From positions 33,963,348-34,027,347 of the forward strand of contig OZ021721.1 of NCBI GenBank assembly GCA_963978545.1: 64,000 nt of DNA, given 5' to 3'. A model generated the notes under the pieces. It was given only the letters and a program-made list of their open reading frames with translations, was not told the DNA's origin and did not search any database. The translations under genes and the position numbers were made by a program. Positions 10,839-21,756 of the stretch are shown piece by piece (position 1 is the first letter of the stretch; every line of letters begins with the position of its first letter). This DNA is from Linyphia triangularis (taxonomy: Eukaryota; Arthropoda; Arachnida; Araneae; Linyphiidae).

Positions 10839-11210
10839 TTTTTTTTTTTTTTTGATAGCCTGAGATCGGTTTCAAATCGTAATATTTCCCTACGCTGATG
10901 CTTTTCAACTGATTTTCCCTACTGGTGCTTGCTGATGTACTGACGTTTGCTGTTTGCTGAAGAAGTTAGGTTAAGTTAGCCCATATCTGAAATCCACGGA
11001 TTCCGGCAGTTGCGTTGAACTCAAAAGCGCGGCATTGACCGTTGCTTAGGTTAGGCAACTGCCATCCTCCCATTTCCCTGGTATAAGGATTGGGTAGGAT
11101 CTAGGTTTTATCCTGGTCCCACAACTTTTTTACAGGCAAAGGATTCCTTCTGCGCTGTTAGGCTAAATTGTTAGTTAATTGTTTATTATTTTTTCCCACC
11201 CCTCGCGGTT

Positions 11211-12974
11211 ATGGAGTTAATTAATGAACAGTTTGAGGGTAAAATTAAAAGTCCTGCTGATCAGGCAATGGTAAATTTTGCGGCAGCAATGATAGACCTT
11301 GATATTACTAAGTCAGCTCAAGTTAAACTTATTGATCTCTTAAATGAAATTGTTTTCCTAGTTACTAAAGTTATACCCCCTGTTGAGGTTAATATTGATG
11401 ACAAAATTGATACTATTGATGATCCCCAGACAGGAAAACTATGGGCAAACCAAACTGAAGAATCCAATTCGGGAAATACTTCCCCTACTGACACTGATAG
11501 TGAACATGAAAATACACTGATTAAACCATCCACTACACGTAACAACACTAAATTTCGTAAGGATGATTCTATTACTGAAGTTGTACGTAAAAACATAAAA
11601 CGCAAAAAGGGTAATCAACATACTAAAAGCCAAGTGATTACTGTTGATAGTGATCAAACCACTGAGCTCATCCCTGACTCCCCTATTAAGGAGATTATGC
11701 TTGATAACACACAGATTCAATATAATATTGATAATAACAGTTCAGAAAATAATTCTGTTAATATTTTAAACAATTCTGACACTGATTTAAACAGAGATCA
11801 AAATGTCGACCAGGTGGCGCTGCAGTCGGTCCATTTAGAAACGAGCTCCACTGAGCCACTCCCACAAGAGGAGGTTACTGATGACAATCCCATTCTCATT
11901 GATACTACCCCTTACTCTCAGCCTAAGAGAACTACATGCAGAACTCCAATTTATATTGATGATTCCAAGGTTAACTGGAAATACATAAATGAAATTCTGG
12001 CACACAATCATATTAAGGGATTCACTGCTGCTGTTAAAGGTCAAAATATATTCCAGATAAAACCTAAAACTGATGAGCAACATAGACAGATTACTGCTCT
12101 TCTAAATGAGAAACATATAGCTTACTACTCTTTTCTCCTCCCAGGCGACAAAAAGATTAAAGTTGTAATTAAATCCCTTCCGGCTGACACAGACATAGAC
12201 GAACTAATGACTGCTCTTACAGAAGAGCCCCTGAATTTCCCTGTTGAAGGTATAAATCAACTCACTAGAAGGAGAGATGGGACAATTACCAAGCTTCCCC
12301 TTTTCTTAATAACACTTCCACGCACTGACCAAGCTAGAAATATTCACAATTTAAATGGCATTATGAATCTAAAAATAAAGGTTGAGTCCTATAAAGGCAG
12401 AGGTGGAGTCACAATGTGTTTTAATTGCCAAAGCTTCTGGCACAGTCAAAATGGTTGCGCCAAGCCACCTAAATGCGTACGATGTGCTGGTGATCATCAC
12501 TCTAAATCTTGTACACTTGACCCCAACACTACCAAACCCAAGTGCGCTAATTGCAAGCTTGAACACACTGCAAATTATGTTGGATGCCCCATGAGGCCAA
12601 CAGAGCCACCTAAGAAAGCAACTGCTAGATCAGCAGCTAACCATCAGGTAGCTACCACTATAGCCAATAACACTCAGAGTAGAGTATTTACAAACTCAAA
12701 ATTAAACAACACTCCTAATGCTTGGATTAAACCTCCAAATCTTGCAAATGCAGTGAGTCAGGACGTTCCGTCCACTTCTAGATCAGCTCCACAAGAAGCT
12801 GCCACCAATTTTTCAAATCATATTGATAACCATAGCACTTTGGAAGATGCTAAGATGTTAATTGGGGAACTCTCTGGCCTAATTAAATGGGTTAGGGAGG
12901 CAGGCCTCATTGATTTACTCAAAGAGTTTAAAAACTCAGCAATTGAAAAACCCTCCTTTGTCAATCATGAATAA
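11211..12974 (+). CDS. LINE ORF1: Gag-like nucleic-acid-binding protein
   Basis: 587 codons from ATG 11211. Such proteins coat LINE RNA and carry it as a ribonucleoprotein for target-primed reverse transcription. Residues 1-230 are acidic, Asn/Thr/Ser-rich and look disordered. Around residues 240-400 there is a folded region (NWKYINEILAHNHIKGFTAA, then VVIKSLPADTDIDEL) consistent with the PRE_C2HC module of Jockey-type ORF1s. Three zinc knuckles follow at about residues 402-462: CFNCQSFWHSQNGC, CVRCAGDHHSKSC and CANCKLEHTANYVGC. The C-terminus is Pro/Ala/Asn-rich and ends in a short amphipathic stretch. The stop overlaps the ORF2 start by 8 nt, implying stop-restart coupling. No internal lesion is visible. 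The function is inferred from the family. Confidence 0.92.
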   Translation: MELINEQFEGKIKSPADQAMVNFAAAMIDLDITKSAQVKLIDLLNEIVFLVTKVIPPVEVNIDDKIDTIDDPQTGKLWANQTEESNSGNTSPTDTDSEHENTLIKPSTTRNNTKFRKDDSITEVVRKNIKRKKGNQHTKSQVITVDSDQTTELIPDSPIKEIMLDNTQIQYNIDNNSSENNSVNILNNSDTDLNRDQNVDQVALQSVHLETSSTEPLPQEEVTDDNPILIDTTPYSQPKRTTCRTPIYIDDSKVNWKYINEILAHNHIKGFTAAVKGQNIFQIKPKTDEQHRQITALLNEKHIAYYSFLLPGDKKIKVVIKSLPADTDIDELMTALTEEPLNFPVEGINQLTRRRDGTITKLPLFLITLPRTDQARNIHNLNGIMNLKIKVESYKGRGGVTMCFNCQSFWHSQNGCAKPPKCVRCAGDHHSKSCTLDPNTTKPKCANCKLEHTANYVGCPMRPTEPPKKATARSAANHQVATTIANNTQSRVFTNSKLNNTPNAWIKPPNLANAVSQDVPSTSRSAPQEAATNFSNHIDNHSTLEDAKMLIGELSGLIKWVREAGLIDLLKEFKNSAIEKPSFVNHE

Positions 12975-15681
12975 TCGCACCCGTGGCTTTTATCCAATTT
13001 CTATTGTCATATGGAATGCGAATAACATTGTTGGGAAGCTGGAAGAGCTTAAAGATTTTCTTTTCTCCAATAATATTGATATTTGCTTGGTTACAGAAAC
13101 ACATGCCAAGCCATGTAATTCCCTTAAGATTCCCAACTCTAGTACATATCGTACTGATAGGCTGCACCACCGGGGCGGCGGTAGTGCAGTTTTTGCTAAG
13201 CAATCTCTATCCACCTCTCTCTTTCGCTCTCACAATGGGGATAATATAGAAGAAACTAATATTATTCTAGAGGTAAGGGGCAGAATAACGCATTTCTCTG
13301 CGGTCTACAACCCACCTCAAAACAGGCTCACCAAAGAAATTATTGAGTTCCTTATTCCAAAAGATGTCCCCACCATTGCTGGTGGCGACTTTAACGCCAA
13401 GAATAAAAACTGGGGATGTCGTGCTAACAACATCAATGGGCACACTCTGAACAAACTCATTGGAGTAAATAATATTATGATCTTAGCTCCCAACAACCCT
13501 ACTCATTACCCAGTACAAGGTTATCTCCCTGATATTTTGGATATTTTTGTCACAAATACCAACCTTGTCTCCAACCCAGTGGTCATTAACGACCTCTCTT
13601 CGGATCACCTCCCAATTCTGGCCAGTGTTGATAAACATCCTAACCCTGATCCTGGAACCATATCAAAAACCGACTGGAAATTATTTCACAACATTCTAAC
13701 TTCCAAACATGATACTACTACACAATTCAACACAACTTCCCAAATTGAACAGGCCATTTTAGATTTTAATTCAGATATGCAAACTGCCCATAAGGATTCT
13801 ACCATTGTGAAACCATTTATTAATAACTACATGAAACTCCCAAACGACATCAGGGAACTTATCAAAACCAGAAACAGGATGAGGAAAGAGTGGCAACGGA
13901 CACTCGATCCAACTCTCAAAAGAGAAATAAATGCGCTTAAGAAATGCATCTCCAAGCACACTAAAGCAAATAGGGATGCCAGGTGGCAAGAAAGACTGGC
14001 TACACTGGAGTTCGAGGATAATTCCATTTGGCGTATGACCAAAGCCCTCAAAAGGGAGAAAACAACTCAATCGCCTCTTTTGGGCAACAATGGTTTGGTT
14101 TTCACAGAATCGGACAAAGCCGAAACTTTCGCAAACTCACTTGAAAAACAGTTTAAGAACAACACCTCCCCTGTTAACACTGGTTTTGAAAATCATATTG
14201 AAAACACTGTTGCTCTCTGGAAGCAATGGCCTCTGGAAGCAATCAACTCCATACAATATACCAATACCCAAGAAGTTATGGATAGCATCTCTAAAATTAA
14301 GGTTAGGAAATCACCAGGTATTGATAACATTTCCAATAGAATGATTCAAAACATCCCTTCAACTTCCATTCAATTCTTAACTAACATTTTTAATGCCAGC
14401 CTCGGGTTTTGCTATTTCCCTAGTATTTGGAAAGAAGCCTTAATTATTCTAATTCCTAAACCTGGAAAGGACCCCTCTGACCCAACCAGCCATAGACCAA
14501 TTAGTCTATTGCCTTGCTTGGGCAAAATCTTTGAGAGGTTAATTTCAAACAGCATTTTTCCACTTTTATATAATATTCCTGAAGAACAATTTGGATTCTT
14601 GAAGAATAGATCTACCACTGGGCAGTTGGTAAGAATTTTAGAGTTTGCTGGCTCAGCTTTGCACAGAAAGGAAAGCTCCGCAATGCTTATGCTCGATGTC
14701 GCTAAGGCGTTTGATCGGGTATATCATTCTGGGCTCCTTTTCAAATTGATCAAATTTAAATTCCCACATGATTTAATTCACCTTATCTCTAGTTATTTGG
14801 AACACAGACGTTTTAGAGTAAGAGTGGGTAAAGCCATCTCTGATCACAGAAACATTGAGGCCGGGGTCCCCCAGGGGAGCATCTTGGGTCCCACACTATA
14901 CAACTTATATACAGCAGACTTTCCCACATTTAGAGATGACAGGCACTGCTTAACAGCCTTCTATGCAGATGATACTGCGATAATCACTAAATCCATTAGT
15001 CCACAAGTTGCATTAAATAATCTCCAGGAGAAAACCCCTCAAATTGAGGAATGGTGCTCCAAATGGAAAGTTTCAATTAATGCTTGTAAATCGCAGATTA
15101 TCTGTGTTAGAGCTAAAAATAAACTCAAAAACTTGGATAACAGAGTTAAACTATTCAATGAGCATGTACCGATGGTCAATAAGGCTAAATACCTTGGCGT
15201 TACATTAAACAGCAAACTGAACTGGAAAGATCACATCAAAAAGGTAACCAGCAAATCTTATATGATAATTAACAGACTCTGGCCACTGCTGGGTAAAAAC
15301 TCCTGCCTCCCTCTAAACTATAAGAAAAGGGTTTATTTGTCAACCATTCGCCCCATTTTCTCTTATGCAGCCCCTGCATGGTGCACTCACGATGCAGCTG
15401 ATGCATTAAAACTGCAAAAAATTCAAAACAGAGTACTTAGAGGGATGGTGGATGCCTCTAGATTCGTGAGAAATGACCTAATTCATAAAGATCTGAAAAT
15501 AGACACTGTCTCTCAGCACCTTGCAAGTCTAAATATCACTTTTTTCAAAAAGGCTATTGTTGCTGACCCTATCATTAGTAACTGCCTAAATTATGAAATT
15601 GTAAAAGATAATGCAGCAATCCGCCCGTTTGCTGCATTCAGTCTCACTGACGCTACTCTAGCTAAAAGCTATAATAGATAA
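12967..15681 (+). CDS. LINE ORF2: APE-type endonuclease plus reverse transcriptase
   Basis: The first ATG is 12967, giving about 904 residues; the open frame extends 19 codons upstream without an ATG. The N-terminal APE-like endonuclease shows VIWNANNI, LVTETH (catalytic Glu), VYNPP, GGDFNAKN and SSDHLPI (catalytic Asp-His). A linker leads to the reverse transcriptase: SPGIDNIS, ILIPKPGKDP, HRPISLLPCLGK, QFGFLKNRST, MLDVAKAFDRV (motif A Asp), GVPQGSILGP, FYADDTAI (motif C) and a thumb-like KYLGVTLNSKLNWKDH. No RNase H domain follows, which fits the Jockey clade. It nicks target DNA and copies the LINE RNA from the nick. All catalytic residues I can check are present and there is no stop or frameshift, so it may encode an active enzyme. 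Confidence 0.93.
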   Translation: MNNRTRGFYPISIVIWNANNIVGKLEELKDFLFSNNIDICLVTETHAKPCNSLKIPNSSTYRTDRLHHRGGGSAVFAKQSLSTSLFRSHNGDNIEETNIILEVRGRITHFSAVYNPPQNRLTKEIIEFLIPKDVPTIAGGDFNAKNKNWGCRANNINGHTLNKLIGVNNIMILAPNNPTHYPVQGYLPDILDIFVTNTNLVSNPVVINDLSSDHLPILASVDKHPNPDPGTISKTDWKLFHNILTSKHDTTTQFNTTSQIEQAILDFNSDMQTAHKDSTIVKPFINNYMKLPNDIRELIKTRNRMRKEWQRTLDPTLKREINALKKCISKHTKANRDARWQERLATLEFEDNSIWRMTKALKREKTTQSPLLGNNGLVFTESDKAETFANSLEKQFKNNTSPVNTGFENHIENTVALWKQWPLEAINSIQYTNTQEVMDSISKIKVRKSPGIDNISNRMIQNIPSTSIQFLTNIFNASLGFCYFPSIWKEALIILIPKPGKDPSDPTSHRPISLLPCLGKIFERLISNSIFPLLYNIPEEQFGFLKNRSTTGQLVRILEFAGSALHRKESSAMLMLDVAKAFDRVYHSGLLFKLIKFKFPHDLIHLISSYLEHRRFRVRVGKAISDHRNIEAGVPQGSILGPTLYNLYTADFPTFRDDRHCLTAFYADDTAIITKSISPQVALNNLQEKTPQIEEWCSKWKVSINACKSQIICVRAKNKLKNLDNRVKLFNEHVPMVNKAKYLGVTLNSKLNWKDHIKKVTSKSYMIINRLWPLLGKNSCLPLNYKKRVYLSTIRPIFSYAAPAWCTHDAADALKLQKIQNRVLRGMVDASRFVRNDLIHKDLKIDTVSQHLASLNITFFKKAIVADPIISNCLNYEIVKDNAAIRPFAAFSLTDATLAKSYNR

Positions 15682-15699
15682 TCCTGTAGTTTAAAGCTT

Positions 15700-16000
15700 A
15701 CTGTACATAGTTTTTTCCCCGGCTTGCTGGGGGTTAAAATTTATATATCCTGCGCTGCGATTGACTCAATTCTTGGAATGTAGATTTTTGTTTATAGTTT
15801 ACTCCCTAAAATTTTAGGGTTTAAAATTCATTTACCTGCGCTGCGATTGACTCCATTCTTGTAATGTAGATTTTTGTTTATTGTTTTTTCCCCAACCCAA
15901 AGGGGTTTAAAAAGTCATATAACCTGCGCTGCGATTTCTTATTACCTTATATTTTCCACTCATTAGTGGATTTGTATTCTACACGCTGCGAATTTTTGTT
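15700..16000 (+). repeat. LINE 3' UTR: about 86-bp tandem units each with a hairpin
   Basis: TGCGCTGCGA recurs at 15751, 15837 and 15925 (spacing 86 and 88), with a worn fourth trace near 15982 (CGCTGCGA). Just upstream of each full motif is a different GC hairpin: CCCCGG-CTTG-CTGGGG, CCCTAA-AATT-TTAGGG, and CCCC-AACCCAAA-GGGG. The stems differ in sequence but keep pairing, while the surrounding unit is otherwise similar. Probably RNA structure recognised by the element's own reverse transcriptase; that is inference. Confidence 0.75.
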
Positions 16001-16061
16001 TTGTCCCGTCCGTCCCCTTTTTGAATTGTTTTATATTGTGCAAATTAGATTTTACACCTGA

Positions 16062-16121
16062 ATCTTTCGCCCTTCGGGCTAAATTCGATATGTGGAACAG
16101 TGCCCTCCGGGCTGGAACCAC
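16062..16121 (+). other. Two stem-loops in the LINE 3' UTR
   Basis: GCCC-TTC-GGGC (16069-16079), with flanking TTT/AAA pairing, and GCCC-TCC-GGGC inside an outer GTGG/CCAC stem (16092-16121). Together with the tandem hairpins upstream they make the 3' UTR unusually structured compared with the surrounding AT-rich DNA. Confidence 0.5.
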
Positions 16122-16509
16122 ATTAAAACCAGTATTATAGTAGTATAGTGTTATTCAGTTGTATTGATGTATTGATGTTTTATAAAACTCAGTTTAAAAA
16201 AAAAAAAAATTGTAAAGGACTTGAACTTAACGATCAGGGTAAACTGCACCTCGGCCATAAGCTGATTATTTTTTACTTTTTATAATTTTTTTATTGTATT
16301 TGTTATTTACAGTGTGTTCCAAAAGAGAATTCCTATTTTAATAAATTAACTTCTCGAAAACAACAATTTGCAGAAGAAGGAAACTGCGAGTATGTTTATC
16401 GAATAATGAACAAAATTCAGAAAATGAATCTAACTTTAATAGAAACAAAATTTGAATCAATGAAATTGATTCGAACTATTGATTCAAATTAATAAAATAA
16501 AAAATAAAA

Positions 16510-16860
16510 ATCAAAAAAAAAATAAACGTGCCATTGTAGTTAGTGGAAGCTTTTTAATAACTGCACATAATTCATTTCTCATGTCGGTCATCTAAACATT
16601 AAAACTAAAGCAAATTTTAAAAATTTCAATGATAACCCCATACTCTTATGCAATATTTAGGTTTAGTGCATGGAAAAAAGATGAAATGCTAAATTTCATA
16701 AGTGGTTAGTAATTTTAATGATGAATAGGGAATGACAAACTAATGCTAAAAAAAATTGTTTATTTAGCCATACATTGTTAGACAATTAATATATTTTAGT
16801 AATTTTGGTTCCAACGATAGTTTGGCCATTTGTAATAGCATGCACCAAAGGTCAAACTAT
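16510..16860 (+). repeat. R1 repeat copy 3
   Basis: Same order of blocks as copy 1: CATTGTAGTTAGTGGAAG, CATGTCGGTCATCTAAACAT, ACCCCATACTCTTATGCAAT, GAATGACAAACTAATGCTAA and a terminal region containing ATAGTTTGGCCATTTG. The first part of R1 (GATGGCTATATCTTG) is missing. Confidence 0.6.
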
Positions 16861-19131
16861 AATAGCAAGGCCAACGACACGGGTCAGCAAAATTAAGCTA
16901 ACCAGTTTTCCCTAATAACTTCTCATAGGAGTACCATAAACACATGAAATTCGCATCAAAGAGACATACTTATGTAACATAACGATAAGTAAAACAACCC
17001 AGTCCCAAATTGAAATGTAAAGTGTACATTGGGGACAGATGCAAAAGAATAGAGTACCATTAGTGTACAGTTCTACAAATGCATACACATTAAAAATCAC
17101 ACAACTCAATGAGTTAACCTTTAGTGTGAGATATGATCTTCCCTGTTATCAGTGTTTACTAGACACTGTATTCTCATACTTAACATGAGTTTCTTGAAGA
17201 ATTCTAAAGGCTTCTCCCATTCCCTATTAGATACTTGCGGTGCAAAGTAGTTCCCATACTCGAAAAGTTTTCTCCTTCGAAATTGGGATTATTATAATTG
17301 TTTAGATGATGCAGAATTTTGGCTCAGTGTATCCTTGATTTAGATTGTTTTACGCCATAAAAAATAACGATGCAAACAAATTGTGTTCAAAATAACAATA
17401 AGATTTCAAAAATATTGGCCTGATAGATCCCCGGAATTTTTATGAACATTTCAGAAAGACGCCAAAACACACACATTAGACAATTGTTTAATGGATTAAA
17501 ACTTTAAGTAAATATATTTCGAATGACTTTAACGATGGGATTTTAGATGGATGAGATTATTTACACAAAACGTTTCATCATTCTTAAGTAATATAACAAG
17601 TTTTTATTGGTATGCAATGTTCCATTACGTTGAAAATATACATAAAAATTCAAAAAAAGTTTTATTAAGTAAATTTTAAAAAATCAACCTTTTTTCTTTA
17701 GGTTAGTGACACACATAAAAAAAGCATGACATCATTAGCATAATTATCATACTTTATTTATCAATGTCAGATTAAACCATAACTTAAAAACTTTGTTTTA
17801 ATCAATTTTATTTTATTAACCCTCATATACGTTAATTTTTATTTCCAACTTTAATTGGACTGAGTGCGGAGTTGGCCCCTCTTTAAATTTGTTAATTAGG
17901 TTACATTAAATGTGATTTCTGATAGAGTGATTGAGTTACTTTACTAATTTTGAATTAGCCTCTTGTTAAACAAGACACAATAAATCGAAGTAATTTCTGA
18001 GTAATTTTAGACGTAACATCCTGACACACACGTTCGCTCACTTGCTTTCATGTGGTGAACATTAAAATTATCCTTTTTGATAATGAGATTTGCCCTCATC
18101 TTATAAGTGGCATGTTTTTCAACATAATGAACTGAAATTTTTTATTTCGGGTAAACGAAGTATTCTTGAACGAATGAAAAGGTTAAAAAAAAATAGGGGT
18201 TCGTATTGAACTTTTTAAAGAAAGAGTTCAATTTACATAGTAAATAGCCCGGCAAGAAAAAATGCACCACACATAAATAATCGTCAACAAATTACTTAGG
18301 TGTAAACCGCAATATTTTACCACTTTTAGAACGGAAGATTTATCCATTGTTCGAATTTTTTGTACTCTTCATTTTTCAAAATAAAAAATCACATTTAATT
18401 CCTAAGTTTTAATAAAGGTAGATATCATTTGGAATAGAAAAAGAATTTGGCTAGAAAGATAAGTTTCTGTGTCTAAAAGCACTATTCATCCCTCTGATAT
18501 AAAGATGTTTAATGTTGCATGTGTAATGAGTAGCTACTCTCTAAGTGTTCTTAGATACTTAACAAAGACAAAAGCAAGAAAAAACTGATGCTATTGTGTG
18601 ACTAATATTGCGAGAACAGTTATTGATAATTTTCAAGCAGTTCAATCAGCTGTATACATTTTATACTCGAAGTCCATAAAAAGAACATTTTATCAAACAC
18701 TAGAATATTCTTCTTTTTTTATTTAAACGACATAAACTTGTTTCTACACCATGTTTTAGAAACTTTCTTATTCTTTAATGTCTCTTGAGAATTGTGCTTT
18801 TCGAAAAGGCTTTCTATTCAGCTCAATGCTTCTTTATAAATATCTTTGTCTTAAATAAATTGCTGTCAAAATGTTTGATTTTATTCTTCGTTTTTCTTAG
18901 AGAATCTCGTAGCTATTTGAAAACTCGTAAATATTTAATTCCGATATATGTACTAAAGGTACTGTATGCTATGAATCACACTGAGTTTTATAATTTCTTT
19001 TTTTTCTATTTGTATACATTTAAATTTTGTATGGCTTACATGAATTTTTTAAAAGAGATGTGGATCAATCAGGGAAGTGGTACTCATAACTACAATTGTT
19101 AAATCTGTGAAGCTGGGCCCATTCATGATTT
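16861..19131. other. No recognisable gene
   Basis: AT-rich DNA. A hydrophobic 105-codon ORF at 18785-19102 starts at a non-ATG codon and is rich in Phe/Tyr/Leu/Ile as expected of random AT-rich sequence; I do not call it. Confidence 0.5.
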
Positions 19132-19143
19132 CCCAACTTTTTG

Positions 19144-19314
19144 TGTTGGTTTGTACGCTCCTATTTTTGCTCAATAACGGCTAATCACTCCTTGTCCTAC
19201 TGCTTAATGTGAGTTCCAAACCACAATGAACATTCATGCCAAACCCTGGATTCGAACCCGGCACCCTTGACATGCAAGATCAAAGCGCTATTCCCACAGT
19301 CATCAGGTGAGCTC
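19144..19314 (-). mobile_element. tRNA-derived SINE (SINE-A), reverse orientation
   Basis: In reverse complement: CTCACCTGATGACTGTGG (head with A-box region), the B box GGGTTCGAATCCAGG, then CTCACATTAAGCAGTAGG as in the copy at 1.2 kb. It is flanked by a 12-bp target duplication with one mismatch (CCCAACTTTTTG at 19132-19143, CCCAACTCTTTG at 19315-19326). Confidence 0.85.
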
Positions 19315-19326
19315 CCCAACTCTTTG

Positions 19327-21600
19327 GGATCCTTCAACATAGCAAAAACTTTTCTAATACCTATTTGCTTTTATGTGTAGGTAAATTACATAGCAACACA
19401 TTTGAGTAATTTGCTTCCAAAAATTCCACTACTTCAATATCTAACCCATTAAATTAGAATTGTTAAATGTAAGTTTCCCAATTTTAATCATGTGTGACGT
19501 GTACGATCTTACAAATTCAACCAAATGATAATAATTGATATATTTGTGACTGAAATTGTCAGAGAAAAATATTTTAAGGTTATTATTACAGTCATTTGTG
19601 TGTGAAAGGTCTGTATCAGAACACATTTTTTTATACTCAAATTAACATGTTAAATTATTATCCTTTTTTTTTTTTTTTTTTTTTTTTTTATTTATCCTTC
19701 AAATCAAAATCTAAAGAAGCGTCATTTATAGAATGAAATCGAAAAAAGTCAATTCCAACTTAATTGGTTATATTCTTTAACGAACCAAATGATGATTAAA
19801 ACAAAATAAATGTAATTGTCAACCTTAAAAATAATTCAAATTATAATATTTATTCCAATGTTGTTGTTTTAATTTGTAACTTTGAATTAAATGGAAAAGG
19901 CAATTACCTTTTTGTACATTTTTCGTTTCTTCTAGCAAGGTAAAGATGAATAATTATATTTTTAATAAGTTAGAAGGAAGTGTCATATAAATACGCAATG
20001 AAGTTGAAATGCCTTTTCTCTAATTTAATTCTGCCTTCTTACCCCAATAAGGTTCCTCTATTGTTACAGCTGCATTCTCATTTCAAAAGCTTCATTTCCG
20101 ATGGAACTTATTTAGAAATTGTGTGATCCTTGGAAGACTAAACATAATTTATGAATTTTGGTATATCAAATTTATTTTATTCGCAATAAGAACCCTGTTT
20201 TAAATAAAGAATTTTTACTTTCGATTTTTAATATAATCTGTTAGTCATAAAATACAGTCATTTTATGACACAATAATTAATTTGAAAAAAAAAAAAGTAT
20301 TTCTGCCCAAAAAAATATATGAAAAAAATATTGCTTACAATTTCTTATTAATTTACTTCAATTTCCTTGTCTGGGCTCTTAATTGTCTTAGTAGTTAGTA
20401 CCTAGAGTATATTGAACAATAACAAATTTTACCCAGCAATCAAACTGCTTAACTTTATCATACAAAGTAACGAAAATCTCAAATCCATAAGTTGAGTAAA
20501 TTTTCAATGTACCTTTTTCAGTTTTTGTAAATGGCTCTTTCCAAATCCACACGAAGAATTTTCTGCCACTTATATTATTTTCAGAACATTCTATATTACC
20601 TTCCTTAATTGCATTTTTTTTCTATGCATTTACTATTAAATCGATAACGCTAACCTAATTTATAGTCAAAACTATCAGAGAAAAAATATTAGATTGCAGT
20701 TTTTAAATCGATGAAATATTGATGAATGTACCTCGATAAAATAAAAGAAATGTGGATAATTTCGTTCTTTACTGATTTATTCACTACTGCATAATAATGG
20801 TATAATTTATCTATATTTATCTGAAAAGTTTTTTTTTTTTATTTATAAAGTGAACCGAATGTTTTAGACTTTATTTCCTTTTTAAAAATATAATATAAAT
20901 AAAAAACACCATATTTGTATGTTTTCTATATCTCCTTCAAATGTTTTGTTTGGACTATTTGATGCTTGCTTTCTTTAGAATTATTTTCATCTTTCTTTGA
21001 TGTTACTGTTGTTCGAGTTTGAAACACAGGATGTTGCGCAATATCACTTTCATCATGTATTCAGTTTTCTATTCTTTTATTTGAGATGTTGACTTGTAAT
21101 TTAAATATTCATCTTTTTCTCATCCCTTTTTCAATAAGATTTCAGCGTCGAATATGTGACAAATTGTAAACATTGCATGGCATCTACTATGGTCTTTGGG
21201 ACATTTCCTCTGTAGCCGCTTGGTTTCAGAAATTGCTACATTTTTTTTTTCAATGAATGATCTATAAGAAAAAAAAATTGAACTGTACACAGGATAGAAA
21301 AATCAGTCATTAAAAGTTAACAGATATTATATGAAATTAAACTCTAATATTTAGGATGGCTTTTTACAATCTACAAAATCAAAAAAACACTATTATAACT
21401 GGAATAATTTTAAAATGAGTGATGAACAAAATTTGGACGTTTGAGAGATTATGATTTGCTTACCTTGATATAGAAACTTGTAAGAGTTTTTGATTTTCTA
21501 GGATTCATTTAGTTTATTTAAAGCATAAACAGAGAGCTCCAAAAAGAACTAACACATATGAAAAATGAATCAAGAAACAAACAAAACGGAACTCGATAGA
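19327..21600. other. AT-rich stretch with one weak minus-strand exon candidate
   Basis: A T-run lies at 19664-19690. On the minus strand an acceptor-like TTTTTTTTCTTATAG (ending near 21261) precedes an open frame of about 43 codons (to about 21130) containing CPKDHSRCHAMF and TICH. The Cys/His spacing is suggestive of a zinc-binding remnant but matches no family I can name. Nothing else is recognisable. Confidence 0.3.
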
Positions 21601-21601
21601 A

Positions 21602-21756
21602 ATGTACCGTAGGCACACAAAAAAAAAAAAAAAAAAAAAAAAAAATCCGAACGTTGGCTATATCTTGATATCTTGTATTCTTATTGATGAAATTAGAAAA
21701 AAAAAAAAAGGCACCGTTGTAATTCGTGGAAAGTATTTTATTATTTTATATATATA
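21602..21756 (+). repeat. R1 repeat copy 4 (5' part)
   Basis: Begins TGTACCGTAGGCACAC, then a long A-run (about 27 A), GAACGTTGGCTATATCTTG and CACCGTTGTAATTCGTGGAA, matching the start of R1. It ends at TATATA, where the mariner terminus at 21757 begins. Confidence 0.6.

Larger units (their letters stand above)
10839..16148 (+). mobile_element. Full-length Jockey-clade non-LTR retrotransposon (LINE)
   Basis: Two long uninterrupted ORFs in the order Gag-like then EN-RT, with 5' and 3' UTRs. The boundaries are set by the 12-bp direct repeat TGTTATTCAGTT at 10827-10838 and 16149-16160, interpreted as a target-site duplication. On that reading the element is about 5.31 kb, with a 372-bp 5' UTR starting in a T-run, a 467-bp 3' UTR and a 3' tail of short TAGTA-like units rather than poly(A). 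The alternative 3' end is the A-run at 16196-16209, which would leave the 12-bp match unexplained. Intact ORFs suggest recent insertion and possible activity. Confidence 0.85.

Noticed and set aside
11318..13249. Several 65-95-codon ORFs on the minus strand and in alternate frames over the LINE
   Set aside because: They lie wholly inside ORF1/ORF2 and have no domains; they are shadows of the real coding frames.
18785..19102. 105-codon hydrophobic ORF, considered as a chemoreceptor fragment
   Set aside because: Non-ATG start, composition expected of random AT-rich DNA, no conserved motif or splice pattern.
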